From Archegozetes longisetosus (taxonomy: Eukaryota; Arthropoda; Arachnida; Sarcoptiformes; Trhypochthoniidae), in contig JAEMBT020000004.1 in the NCBI GenBank assembly GCA_018873245.2, forward strand, positions 3,768,573 to 3,832,572: DNA of 64,000 nucleotides. The letters run 5' to 3'. The notes beneath the pieces are model-generated. The model saw only the letters and a list, made by a program, of their open reading frames with translations. It did not search any database and was not told the origin of the DNA. A program made the position numbers and the translations under genes. Positions 1 to 10,973 of this stretch are shown piece after piece (position 1 is the stretch's first letter; every line of letters begins with the position of its first letter).

Positions 1-603
1 TAAATATAACATACAACAGTTAATAACACAACATATTATACGTAAAGCATATAACCCTATTAAACTATATATTTTTAAAATTTAAAATTTCAATCTTGTT
101 AATTAACGCTAAAATTGATGTTTTGTCATGGTAATAAATTCTTATTTTCTCATTGAAACATATGCTGACTTCTTTAATATAGATAAAACAAGTCAAAGAA
201 TATAATAAAAATGAAATTCAAAATAAAGAAATTAACTGGACATAACCAGTCATCATTCTTTGCAAATCATGTATACTTAAACAAATAGTATTTTCGAGAA
301 CACTGTCGTAGCAGCAATATCGGTTTGGGAGCTAGAAATCCGAAATTTATCAGTCGAGATGAAGCTTTATTGAATTAAAACTTATAACAATACAATTTTT
401 ATTATTAAAATAATTTTAGGCAAATTCAATAACAAAATTATCTAAATTTAAAGTTGAAATGATTTCTCTTTCGATTGAAATGAGAGATCAATCGTTCGCT
501 CTGTTATTTGACACGATTTCTCAAATAAGTTTTAATCCTTTTGAATGCTTGAGCTGCTTTGGTACAGACATTAACACATCCCATAGTTAACGATGTCAGC
601 ATA
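1..603. other. Intergenic, nothing recognised
   Basis: AT-rich sequence with no ORF of note, no splice-consistent coding segment and no clear repeat pair that I can see. Confidence 0.5.
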
Positions 604-1370
604 CACTCGATTACACGGCCAACTAGGACGCTTTAAAGCTTGATAGTTCTTGAACGGATAATCGGATTTCAAAATGGTTTTCACTAAATTGTAACTGGAT
701 AATGTTGAAATTATTTGATATACTATTCGTTAAAATATTCACAAGGGTTGCAAAGTTATAGCAATTCTAGTAAAAACTTAATTTTCCATTAGAAGTAATG
801 GTATATGTGTATGGCATAGACTAATTGAAAGTAGTTTTTGGATATTTTCTGTTTGTTTATGTTTGGAAAACAATCGGTTAACAATTGATTGTATACTAAA
901 TTTGTTTAAAATAGTGTGTATGGCGGAGGCCATACACACTATTATTTTTTAATAAAATTAAAAGTTTCAAAATTACAATAATATAAATGTTTGATTTTTT
1001 AATTTTTGTTTCATTATTTTATAACCCTGGTGAATATTTTAAAGAATGGTATATCAAAAATTTCCTACATTATCCAGCCACAATTCAGTGAAAACCATTT
1101 GAAAATTGGATTATCCGTTCAAGTGCTATTAAGATTTAAACCGTCCTAGTTGGCCGTGTAATCGAGTGTATACCATTACTTCTAATGGAAAATTAAGTTT
1201 TTACTAGAATTGCTATAACTTTGCAACCCTTGTGAATATTTTAACGAATAGTATATCAAACAATCTCAACATTATCCAGTTACAATTTAGTGAAAACCAT
1301 TTTGAAATCCGATTATCCGTTCAAGAACTATCAAGCTTTAAAGCGTCCTAGTTGGCCGTGTAATCGAGTG
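604..1370. mobile_element. Fold-back DNA element with 200-bp near-identical inverted arms
   Basis: The arm at 602-806 reappears in inverted orientation at 1168-1372. I count about two mismatches over roughly 205 bases (near 710-725 against 1255-1265). The ends begin CACTCGATTACACGGCCAAC and are flanked by TA on both sides (602-603, 1371-1372), as for a TA-target element. A third, partial and more diverged copy of the right arm lies directly before it, at about 1021-1170. The centre carries a separate perfect hairpin. No coding capacity is visible, so the element would be non-autonomous. Near-identity of the arms suggests recent origin or gene conversion. Confidence 0.8.
910..943. repeat. Perfect 15-bp hairpin at the centre of the fold-back element
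   Basis: AATAGTGTGTATGGC at 910-924 pairs exactly with its reverse complement at 929-943, leaving a 4-base GGAG loop. Confidence 0.85.
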
Positions 1371-1372
1371 TA

Positions 1373-2017
1373 TTTTACTAAATCTAACGTTCGATTTAAA
1401 TAATCAATAGGTTTTTCATAAACATTGCAAGTGTTTTAACATTTTATTTGAAAAGTTTGGATTATTTTATTGCATCAAATAGTTTAATTGATCGAAGTAT
1501 AAAAGCTCAATAATTTGTATCATTTAGATGTATTAAAATATTCATAGTATTTCAAATATTATATTGAATTTTGTTTTGCTTTAAAAGCAAACAAAATCAA
1601 AACTTCTGTCTTTTTATTGAAAGTTTCAACGCAAGTAATTAAGTGCCTTATCTGAGAATTCTTAGGGAGTTTCAAAATCTTTGAGTTTTGAAGCAATACA
1701 TTACAGCATTGCTTCACTTGACAATAGCTTTTTAGTTCTTATATAAAGGGTTATTACTAAAAGTTTGTATAAAATTCAAAACGCGATAACTTTCCTGTTA
1801 CTAAACGAAATTTAAAGAGTAATGTATGTAATGAAAGAGCATTAAATAAACTTTAGTTAAACATAAAGTTTGCTCCTTGTAGGTGCATTTCATTGTGAAG
1901 ACATACTTTAACTTTGCAATTTAGTAGTGACCATCACATGAACTTTATGTAGAATGATTTTCCAAGTGTTTTGACACCTTTCAACCACTAAAATATATTT
2001 GGCTATCGAGAAATCAA
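1373..2017. other. Intergenic, nothing recognised
   Basis: AT-rich non-coding sequence. I see no gene or paired repeat. Confidence 0.4.
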
Positions 2018-2084
2018 ACTTAAAGTTTCCCATATAAAATATATGGATTAGATGTCCATATATTTTATATGGGAAACTTTAAGT
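2018..2084. repeat. Perfect 30-bp inverted repeat with 7-base loop
   Basis: The arm 2018-2047 (starting ACTTAAAGTTTCCC) is the exact reverse complement of 2055-2084. The loop is TTAGATG. The transcript would fold to a long perfect stem. It may be a minimal MITE or a small hairpin locus; no target duplication was identified. Confidence 0.8.
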
Positions 2085-3060
2085 GTCCATAACTCAAAAA
2101 TTATTGAGTTACAGGATCCAGTTCTTTCACTACATTTATTCACTGGACTAGTTCTATGTATGGTTAAAATTTCATGCAAATCGGTTGGTATCAGTTTGTG
2201 CGGTTCCATAGTAAGACTTAGCAAAGAATATAGATTTAGTTCGGTATTTCACGTCAATGCTTGTTAAGAGTCTGTTGGAAGAATACTAGCAATGATTTCC
2301 TGGCATATTTTTGCCACTTAGAGAGAAGTAACTCTCGCCGTTCATTACAATCTTAATACCATTCAATGGCCAAAAGTTTTTTTACTCAAAAGATTCAATC
2401 CTTTTTAATCTCTTTCTTTATTGTCTGTTTTTCATAAAATTGTTAACGAGTTTTCTAAAGTTTACTTAGCGATTCCATGGCTAGGACTGAGATATTTAGG
2501 AATCTATGCTTTCGAAATTCCAAAGCTATAAATTCATACAAATCGAACCATGTGTAGCTCGTTGTCGTGCATGCTCTGGTTCTCATTTTATTATCTTGAA
2601 AAATTTGTTCAAACTTTTAGTGTTATATTCTTACTGCTTCAAAGTTCTTGTAACAACTATTTTCAGTAAAGATCAACATTTAAAGAACATTGCCGGAAAG
2701 TCTATGGGATTCTGCCTAATTTGGCACTCGGGATCTGATGATATATTTTAATAGAGGTCATCAGCCTGATGAAAATTGCCAATGGGCCCACCTCCGTATA
2801 ACTTATAGTTTGAGCGTTAGATGGCGTTAAAGTTTTAGAATGGGATAAAATATAGATTTATTCAGTAGATATTAAAAATTTCGAAAAATGGTTTTAATAT
2901 TTGTAGTCAGCGTTAAATTTTACATCGAAACCATATATCATATATTCAAAAATCTTAAAATCAAAAAATCGAAAAATTCGGCACAAAATTCGAATATCTC
3001 GAAAACTATTCGATGTAAAAATTTTTGATTTGATATTCGGATTCAGCGTTAAAAAATTAG
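2085..3060. other. Intergenic, nothing recognised
   Basis: Short open frames occur at 2052-2267 and 2506-2751, but they show no domain, signal or splice support. I treat them as chance. Confidence 0.4.
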
Positions 3061-3066
3061 TGATGT

Positions 3067-3670
3067 ATAGCTTAAGACTAAGAATAAGACTAAGCAAAAT
3101 AAGATATATTAAAATCGTTTGGCTTAAGACTAAGACTAAGTCAGACAAATGATTTTTGGATTTTCAAATTAAGACTAAGATTAAGACAAATGAAATTTCT
3201 TTCTATAAAATTAAGACTAAGATAAGAGAAACATATTTATAAGAGTAAGACTAAGACTAAGACAAAGTCAGAAGTTTAGATACAAATATGGTCATTTAAT
3301 CCATTAGAAATGATTCATTTTTTGAAGTTTTCAATTATAAAACCATTTGTAAATCACTAGATAAATAATTGCACTCCTATTGCAATACATTTTAATAGTG
3401 AATGTCTTTGCGCTTAGTTTTGTTTTGTTAGTCTATTCATAATTTTATGAAACATATTAGATAATCAAAAATTTCAAAATGTTATAATATATGCTATAAA
3501 GAGATAACTAGCACAAGTAGTAAGACTAAGACTAAGCAAAACGAAAATTTTTGACTATAAGACTAAGACTAAGATAAGCTAAACTAAAATTTTGGCATTA
3601 AGACTAAGACTAAGACAAGAGAAATGAAATTTTTGACTATAAGACTAAGACTAAGACAAGAGAAATTAAA
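3067..3670. repeat. Interrupted AAGACT hexamer repeat array
   Basis: Clusters of TAAGACTAAGACTAAG recur at about 3070, 3125, 3165, 3210, 3245, 3520, 3560, 3600 and 3645, separated by A/T-rich spacers. Several spacers share blocks such as GAAATTTTTGACTATAAG. This is a degenerate minisatellite built on AAGACT. Open frames across it are products of the repeat. Confidence 0.8.
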
Positions 3671-3769
3671 AATCTCTAAGCTATACAACACTATAAAAAA
3701 TACATATAGATCCGTTTGAAAGTGAATTTATAAAAAATATAATGTTCATCTTGAATAATATAAAAAACA

Positions 3770-4013
3770 AGGTGTCGAGGCTGTATCTTCTTATACTTGC
3801 TCTTGTGTCCCGGGCCTCAGAACTGTCGGTTGTTGTGCGCACATATCGACAGTTCTATGGTATCTCGGATATGCACGACATCTGCCCGAGATTCCAATTC
3901 TCGCAGAATTTCTGAATGTTATCTGCGTGGAATTAGAGGAACAAGAGTAAGCCTCGGCGGCGAATAAAATGGGGAGTCAGGTGGGGGCGGAGGGTGAGGT
4001 CCCTACATCGTGA
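3770..4013. other. GC-rich island of unknown identity
   Basis: This stretch is visibly far richer in G and C than all surrounding sequence. It contains an internal hairpin with stem CAGAACTGTCG/CGACAGTTCT at about 3819-3868. An imperfect inverted pair lies further out: TTGCTCTTGTGTCC at about 3798-3811 against GGAACAAGAGTAAG at about 3939-3952. No tRNA A/B boxes, recognisable snRNA or SRP motif could be matched. Minus-strand frames show short open runs broken by stops. It could be a structured RNA gene, a retroelement fragment or a transferred segment. Confidence 0.45.
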
Positions 4014-4196
4014 TTAAATATGTATCATATATTTAAAAATATATTTGATTAGGAATAAGATATTCTGGAGATAAATCATTTGGAAATAGTTTTAAGTTAA
4101 AATTTTTCCGAAATTAAAAACTTTGAAATTTTGAATCAAATTCTCGTAATTCGGCACACATATGAAACAAAATAACTAAAAATTTTCTAAATTTTT

Positions 4197-5474
4197 TCAA
4201 CGTTTTAAGTTAAGTTTGCCAATATAATTATTGACGTAAGAGCCTAAATATAAAACAGTTTCCTTATTACTAATTCTAACTTCTCGTGCTTCTGATAGCA
4301 TAGAGATTGTACCATCAGGTGAGTGCAGACTATTGACTATTTTACCATTTTTATCAACTTCAATAACAACCCCGTAACTATTGTCGAATAAAATATGAGA
4401 AACAATTAATCCAGTCTTTAAGTTGAAACCGTATTCTTTCATAAGAGAGTTATCGAAAATGTTTGCAATCAATTCAATTGCATTACCAAATAAGTGAAAA
4501 ACACGACACAAAAGTTTCCTCAACAACGGCTTTTTCAAGTAATAGTCCAATTCATTGGGTTTCGATGCAATTCTGGCTGTGATCAATCCAATCCAATAAG
4601 TTTCTTGTTTGGAAGCACTTCTTCTTATATTATCAGGTTCTCCGGGTAGAGCAGATAATATTACTTCTGTTTGTCCTTTTTTGGGTCCTTTTATGTAATG
4701 CTTGAGAACTTGACGCGCAACAGACTCGGCAAACAATATGGCAGATTTATCATCAGTTATTTCAACTCCATTTGGAAGTAACAAGTTATCTGCAACAGTT
4801 TCAATAGTTTTTGCGTTCACATCATACTTTATAATACGACCCGTATCTGAACCAGCGATTATTAACATGTGTTGTACCAAATCAAATTTAGTGCTAACGT
4901 CTGAAATGTACAGAACATTACCACCATTAAGTCCTGCACCTTCATCGATAGCCAAATCATCTAAAAATTTTGATGACTCTCCAAGAACTTTAGTCTCTTC
5001 AATATCTAATATAAGACTAACTTTCGGGTTGGGTTCAAAAATATTTTCTACTGTGAAAACTCCAGTATCAGGTTCAACAACATATAGAGTCCCTCTCGAA
5101 TCGAATTTCATGCCTATAGGTCTGCCACACTTAGTCTTATTCCATGGATCGTTACCACAATCATCTTGAATTAATTTGATGAGTGGTTTTAAATGGTCAC
5201 CATCGACTTGATAGATATATCCATCATCAGTACCAGTTACTATCTTGCCATCAAATACTGCTAACGATTCCGGACCAACAATTTTATTTTGAAATAATTT
5301 TGTAGCCTTTGATAAGTGGTCGTTCTGTTTAAGTGCACCATCGAGTGATTTGGGTAATGGATGGAAGAATGCTTTAGGTTTGACATCCAAAAGTATACTT
5401 CCAGGTAAAAACATTATAATTGTTACAAAAGTACAAACATAAAAAAGTACTTTAATTATTGTTTTAAGTACCAT
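4197..5474 (-). CDS. APMAP-like / strictosidine-synthase-family beta-propeller protein
   Basis: A single uninterrupted frame of 425 residues, close to the usual family length. Residues about 5-28 form a hydrophobic N-terminal anchor (signal-anchor, type II layout). The rest matches the six-bladed propeller family of adipocyte plasma membrane-associated protein: an early G-P-E-S-L block near residue 67, KCGRPIGMKFD near 113-123, GSDTGRIIKYD near 208-218, LPNGVEIT near 233-240, and PGEPDNIRRS near 278-287. The cysteine pair DDCG...KCGRP lies where the family has a loop disulfide. Animal members are membrane-bound with reported arylesterase-like activity; strictosidine synthase activity itself is plant-specific and not implied. 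The start ATG at 5474 directly precedes the anchor. There is no intron. No AATAAA was found close after the stop. Confidence 0.93.
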   Translation of the reverse strand: MVLKTIIKVLFYVCTFVTIIMFLPGSILLDVKPKAFFHPLPKSLDGALKQNDHLSKATKLFQNKIVGPESLAVFDGKIVTGTDDGYIYQVDGDHLKPLIKLIQDDCGNDPWNKTKCGRPIGMKFDSRGTLYVVEPDTGVFTVENIFEPNPKVSLILDIEETKVLGESSKFLDDLAIDEGAGLNGGNVLYISDVSTKFDLVQHMLIIAGSDTGRIIKYDVNAKTIETVADNLLLPNGVEITDDKSAILFAESVARQVLKHYIKGPKKGQTEVILSALPGEPDNIRRSASKQETYWIGLITARIASKPNELDYYLKKPLLRKLLCRVFHLFGNAIELIANIFDNSLMKEYGFNLKTGLIVSHILFDNSYGVVIEVDKNGKIVNSLHSPDGTISMLSEAREVRISNKETVLYLGSYVNNYIGKLNLKR

Positions 5475-5838
5475 TTTTTCTATTGTTTAAAACGATTGAT
5501 TTAATCTAATTTAAATCGTAAACACTCTAATCCCTGAATGAAATTGAATGTGAAATAAACAATTTACTGATCGCTTTTCAGTAAAAGGGATGAGAAAAGA
5601 AAAATCAACAAATTAGTCACTGTTAAAACTAAATAAGTAGTTTGATAAATATGAGGCAATGATTATTTTTGAATAGATGTTTATCACGTCGAGTGTAATT
5701 GGATGACAAAAAATAAAGTTTATAAGACAAGGACAATATCACTCGTTAGACTTCATCTGATTTTTGTTTGATTGAAACTACTTTACTGAGGGTTATATTA
5801 TAATCGTTAATGAATACATATCTTTCATACTGCATAAC

Positions 5839-6261
5839 CAGTGTTGATTCCGTTCCAAGAATAGGAACGGAATAGAGATATGAATTACGTGTAGAACAAA
5901 TTAATTACAGATCTCGTTTTCTACCATGTAATTGTAATTTAATACCTATTCGGATCAAAATTTTTTTTCAAGAAAACATAATGACAGTCATTTTAAAATT
6001 AAGATAGTTTAATTTGATAGTTTTTCTTAGATAGTATTAATTTCGTTCCAAGAATAGGAATAAACGTTGAAATTGCTATTTTAGTTCATATTTTTGAACT
6101 GTAACGACAATAAAAATCAAAATAGATTTTAAAACGGAACGGAAGCTGAATTAGAAATTGAAAATTTAGGAGTGGAATAAGAATAGAATTAGATGTGAAA
6201 AGTATCGGGAGCGAAATGGGAACTAGAATAGAAGTAAAAATCAAGAACGTAATTTACACTA
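5839..6261. mobile_element. Non-autonomous hAT-like MITE
   Basis: The ends are CAGTGTTGATTCCGTTC on the left and, reverse-complemented, TAGTGTAAATTACGTTC on the right. The 8-base flanks TGCATAAC (5831-5838) and TACCTAAC (6262-6269) agree at 6 of 8, as expected for an old hAT target duplication. GGAACGGAA-type motifs recur inside in both orientations (about 5851, 5867, 6036, 6136), typical of hAT subterminal repeats. No transposase remains. Confidence 0.65.
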
Positions 6262-6269
6262 TACCTAAC

Positions 6270-6843
6270 ATTTCACAGTAGTATAAGTTTAATTGTTTCG
6301 AAATTACGTCAATAAAAGCGTAGATAAAATTCTAATGAAAATGATTTTCGTATTGACAATCATTTATAATAATGTGTAATAACATTGAACTTAATCTAAA
6401 AAATCCTAACGATTCAGTTTTAACCCAACAATTGTTAGTCTACATTGTAGCAGTCTCTTTAATAAAATCATATCATTGTAAATGTCTTAATAACTCATTT
6501 ACTTTGAATTTTTGATAAGCTATAAGTAATTTAGACTCATATTATTGCACTTTAAGTTAACTTAATTAGGAGACAGTTTTTCTCTACATCTAAACCCATA
6601 TATAGTGAGCGAGTCGGTGTAGACTAAAGCGCTTACAATAAGTACAATTTAATATAACTGTATGTTTCAGTGTACTATCTGTGAAACTATAGTGTTCGAT
6701 ACAATATTCAGTATAGTGTTCATAAGCGTTCACTTAAAATGGATTCGAATGTAGCTGTAACATAATATTCGTAACACAGATATAAAACTGCATTTTATCA
6801 TTGAATAAAACAATGAAAAACTGTTTCAGTTAAATGATAAGTT
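6270..6843. other. Intergenic between the 5.8-kb MITE and the astacin gene
   Basis: AT-rich, with no gene or repeat recognised. It holds the 3' flank of the minus-strand astacin gene. Confidence 0.4.
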
Positions 6844-6849
6844 TTTATT
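6844..6849 (-). terminator. AATAAA polyadenylation signal of the astacin gene
   Basis: TTTATT on the plus strand (AATAAA on the minus strand) lies about 15 bases after the TAA/TGA end of the astacin frame. The 3' UTR would be very short. Confidence 0.6.
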
Positions 6850-6864
6850 TTACAAAAATGATGA

Positions 6865-7663
6865 CTAAAGGCATCCGTACAACTTTTTCAAACTATAAAT
6901 ATCATTAGCACTCAAGCCTTGACTTTGTGGATGATCTACAACAGGTTTTCCGCTGATCTTCGATGACATCGTAATGCCATTGTTCTTAGTAAAAGCTGTT
7001 GGTCCGTACAACATAACCGAATCAAAATCAAATGGAGTGAAAAGTCTGTTTTCATTAGGTTGAAGTAACTTGAACTGAGACCATTTAGCTTGATCTATAT
7101 TTTCCCAATGAATTGTTATATAACCGTCGCGATCAGAGCGATTTTGTTCGTGATAAAAACCTGTGGCGTGCATTATCTCATGGACTGCAGTTCTAGGCCA
7201 GTGACATCCATTACCCAATGATAACATTTGTTGTCCACCAGTTCGGCCAACATTAGAGAAACAGCCGTTTCCCAAATAAAAATAAACGTAGTCTCTTTGA
7301 TTAGTTCTCTGTTGAAACTTGATGCAGGGCACGTTCTTTGTTATGTGGTCCATTGCCTGGTGAATCAAAGTGGTCTGACCGGCTAGAGAGTTGTCGATAG
7401 CGTAGTAAACTATACCTCCAGGCCATCGCATGCTATCAGCTGGAACTGCTTTTCGGTCATCATCAAATTTCACACCAACCATATCACCACCAAATAGTTT
7501 CGGGTTTTCCATTGGATTCACCCCATTCTCATTGACTGAATAAATCGAAAAATATTTTATGATTAATTGCTATATGAAGAGGTTTTGAAGTTTTACCGGG
7601 AAATGAAGTGATAGCTTGAAAGTATGTTAAACACAGAATAAATGTCACTGAAAACAACTTCAT
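6865..7663 (-). CDS. Secreted astacin-family zinc metalloprotease
   Basis: Two exons: 7663-7597 and 7535-6865, joined over a 61-bp GT-AG intron (7596-7536, phase 1), giving 245 residues. Exon 1 encodes a signal peptide (residues 1 to about 20). A short propeptide carries LFGGD; Asp40 would be the aspartate-switch residue. The catalytic domain starts near RWPGGIVYYAID (about 59). The zinc site is HEIMHATGFYHE (His141, Glu142, His145, His151). The Met-turn is SVMLYG (Met197), with the fifth ligand Tyr199 kept, while the usual His between them is Leu. Four cysteines at 93, 114, 133 and 244 fit the two conserved disulfides. There is no CUB, EGF or ShK tail, so this is a minimal astacin with a probable digestive, cuticular or venom/saliva-type extracellular role; which one cannot be told. 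Confidence 0.95.
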
Positions 7664-7691
7664 TTTGGTACTTTACATTAAGTTGAACGGA

Positions 7692-7733
7692 TGCTGAAAA
7701 TGTAATCTTAAACCTAAAAATTGGGCTTTTATT
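7692..7733 (-). promoter_or_regulatory. Possible TATA/initiator core promoter of the astacin gene
   Basis: On the minus strand AATAAAAG (7733-7726) is followed about 35 bases later by TCAGCA (7697-7692), a match to the arthropod initiator TCAKT-type. This lies about 30 bases before the ATG at 7663. In AT-rich DNA such matches can be chance. Confidence 0.35.
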
Positions 7734-7739
7734 GAGAAT

Positions 7740-9900
7740 AATAGTGTATTTAAGCATTTTCGTGTGAAAATCTAAATATGATTGACTCTATCTCAAAAAT
7801 CGAAGTTTAAGGTTAATCTTGTTTCATAATAAAAATCATAAGACCCATTGAGCAATAATTTTAATCGCTTAATTCGAAACAAAACAAATTTAACCATTAT
7901 CATGATTAAGAGTATTAAGAACATCTCCTCGTATCAATACTTTAGTTAATCAAGATTATTTTATATCTCTTTCAAGCCATGTTCCGCTTTTTTGAAACAT
8001 AATTTTCAGTCTAAGAAGTGTTTTCTTTGACTTTTTCATTCATTTCAAACAAATTACACTTTGAATGTGTGATGTTAGATACTTGAACATATCGTTCTTC
8101 GATTTTTGTCTCCATTAATTTAAAAATTTAAAATTCTGTTGACTGTGATCTAAATTTATGCCAAGTTCCGGAAATTATAGTGACTAAGAAACAGTGAGAA
8201 AGTGTGTATCAAACAATACAAGACTTGATAAGAAAATTTATTGTTCCGTTTCAAACTCCAAAAAGTTTACGTAATTGTTCTAAAATGAGACTTTAAATAG
8301 TTATAGTAAATCCCATAAAGGTATTTGATCGATAAGTGCTCATTTTTATTTCTAATCTTATGATCACTACTGAATCACTTGTTAATGTTGTTGAAGACAT
8401 TGAAGATACACTTCGGAATGTTTAGTTCTATTGAAAATTTGCAAATTTCATTTAGATAATAGTAAATGTTATCAATTATTGATAATGAGGTATCTCTTCA
8501 ATCAAGTTAATGATGTCACAGAGTTTTCCACGTAATCAACACCTGTTTTTCACGGAAAACTAATTATCGCAATGTAGTACCCTTTGTAATCATAAGTTAG
8601 ACTTTAATTTATGACTCACTAAATTTTTGATGAATTTTCCGAAATTTAGAGTTATTTGAGTGGCAGCTTGCTAGGAAGCAGTACAAAAATCTACGAAGAA
8701 GCTACTATAGAAGCAAGAAATGATCAGTTTCCAAACAATGCTTCCCTTCTACTAATAAAGCAAAGCAAATAATCTTTGTAAATGGAGAAAGTGCAAATAA
8801 AACCTTGTTTAAAAAATTATGTTCATTACAGAATGATAGCAATTGCATTGATCCATTCACGTGAAAGATATGATTGAAAGACAGAAATCTTGATAATGAG
8901 TAAAATGAGTTGAATTTCTAACTTGCTTTTCTGATTGGTTAATGGGTGACTGGTACTGTAGGCTCAAATAACTTATAACACATAAACGCATTATCTTGAA
9001 ATAAGAAGTTGGTATATAAAAGAATTGAGTTGGGAGAACAATGAAACTTGTAGGATGTAAGTTGTATAATGACAACAAAAGAGACAACTAAAATGTAATG
9101 AACAAACATTATGTCGTTTTAAACCTTCATTACCAACAGATCCCATGGGCTGTGACTTTATTTTTTATCTTTGCAAACAAAAGCAAATCACACATCAATA
9201 ATAGTAAAAATTCTTGGAAGCATAACACTTTTAATTTATTCGTGTGATCACAAATATTGAAGACCATAAGCTATTAGCTGTAGTTTTTTTTACAAAATTA
9301 TAATTTTTCGTCCCTGTTAAACAGACTGTAAAAATGATAGGGATGGCTGTAAATAACTTTTACTGTATTTCTCATTGTTTCACAGATGAAAATGGAGTAC
9401 ATCATAATATTAAATGAACTTGTGATGAACTTAACGTTTTTCTATAATAAATAAGTAAATGCTTTGTCATTTTGACACTACTATTATTGAAATAGTTCTA
9501 CCGAAAAGCGTTTACAAAAAATCTATAAAAGCCACCAACTCTTCATATTATGGACCTATTCAACCAGTGAGTGCAAACAGTGTCTGAATATTCGTTAAGC
9601 AAGTACTGAGTTTTAGTTAAAAGTTAGAGAATGAAATAACGCCTAAAGTTGGACAAAAGAATTGGTATGTCAGTTATCATTATATTATTCGATGAACTAA
9701 ATAATTTGCCTGAAAATTATGAAAGTTATTGCAATTGTACTCTTGTCATGACTATTCAAGATGATTTTCAATGATTAGTCTGAAGCGGAGCCTTTTAGTT
9801 TCAATCAATCAGTTATTTAAAAGTAGTTTTTTCTGCTATTCCCTCACCAAAAAAATTCTATAATCAATTGACTTCAACATAGGCTTCAGTATATTTCTTC
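7740..9900. other. Intergenic, nothing recognised
   Basis: About 2.1 kb of AT-rich sequence. A 76-residue minus-strand frame at 8857-9087 has no recognisable domain and no splice context. I see no element ends. Confidence 0.45.
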
Positions 9901-9904
9901 ATAT

Positions 9905-10651
9905 CAATGCGTTAGTCTCTTCGTAGCCTCTGTTACTCTACTAAAATCCATAAAGGGCTTAACTAATACAAAACTTTCCCTATGATTAATAATGAAATGA
10001 CCAGTTGTATAGTCTTTGATTGATTAGTAATGCTTATTGTTAAATACGCATTAAACTAATTACTCATTCGTAAATCATACTTATCAACAAATCAGATTCA
10101 TTAACTTGTTAAAACTAACGAAAAAAATTTATTATATTTCGAATAAGCTTTATTTTTATGGCAAACAAAATGAAAAGTTCTTAATACACAAAGATTTTAT
10201 AATTTACTTTATAAAAACATTTTTATACAATTTTCAATATGATTAATTTGACTATTTGTTTGAACTACTTTTATGATTTGATTTTCTTTTTTGGTTAGAT
10301 TTGGCTGTCTTTTATTAGATTTTTCAAAAACTAGGTGTAGAAATTGTTGCGTTTTAGAAGCAGGTGCTGTTTTCAAAATAAAATTTTGATGATTTGATTT
10401 TCTTTTTTGCACATAAAATAATTTGATTTGTTTTGAAAATAAAATTTTTTACTTCATTTTACGAAAATAAATATTTATTTTATGAAAACGAGTTATTATT
10501 GTTAAAAGGTTAAAGATAAGTAGCATTAGAAAAATTTGGTTATAATGACTAAATTTTAGACTTAAAGGTTTCAACTTTTTCTTAAACTTTTCTATAAGTC
10601 CTTTAAGTTTTCTAAGCTTTGAAGAGAGGCTACTCAGAGACTAACGCATTG
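9905..10651. mobile_element. Non-autonomous element, family with CAATGCGTTAGTCTCT ends
   Basis: The left end CAATGCGTTAGTCTCT(TC)GTAGCCTC at 9905 is inverted at the right end 10651. ATAT flanks both sides (9901-9904, 10652-10655), a possible short target duplication. The same ends and parts of the interior recur, in reverse orientation, at 61799-62772. The interior has a 19-base tandem echo (GATTTGATTTTCTTTTTTG at about 10267 and 10391). There is no transposase. Confidence 0.7.
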
Positions 10652-10973
10652 ATATGAAATATTCAATATTTTCTATTTAATAAAAAGTTTTAATGTTATT
10701 TCTCAATTTTCAATTTGATCGTTGTTATTTTTTCTAAATCTAAATGAGTTACTAATCTTATTGATTAGTAAAAAACTTCATTACAATTATTAGTGATAAG
10801 GCTTAAACCTTAAATATTAAGAAGGAGAGCATTCATAAAAAAGTTAGAACAGAAAATGAGATACTTTTACTTAATTGTAATCATTAAAGTATAAATTTCA
10901 ATGATAACAACTTGTGCTTAAGTTTCAAATTGATAAGAGTTGTTTTTCAAACGTTAATCACTGATTAATACTA

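Noticed and set aside
2894..3148. 84-residue minus-strand frame
   Set aside because: Mostly translation of the AAGACT repeat.
4738..5169. 143-residue plus-strand open frame
   Set aside because: It is the antisense shadow of the APMAP-like gene, with no domain of its own.
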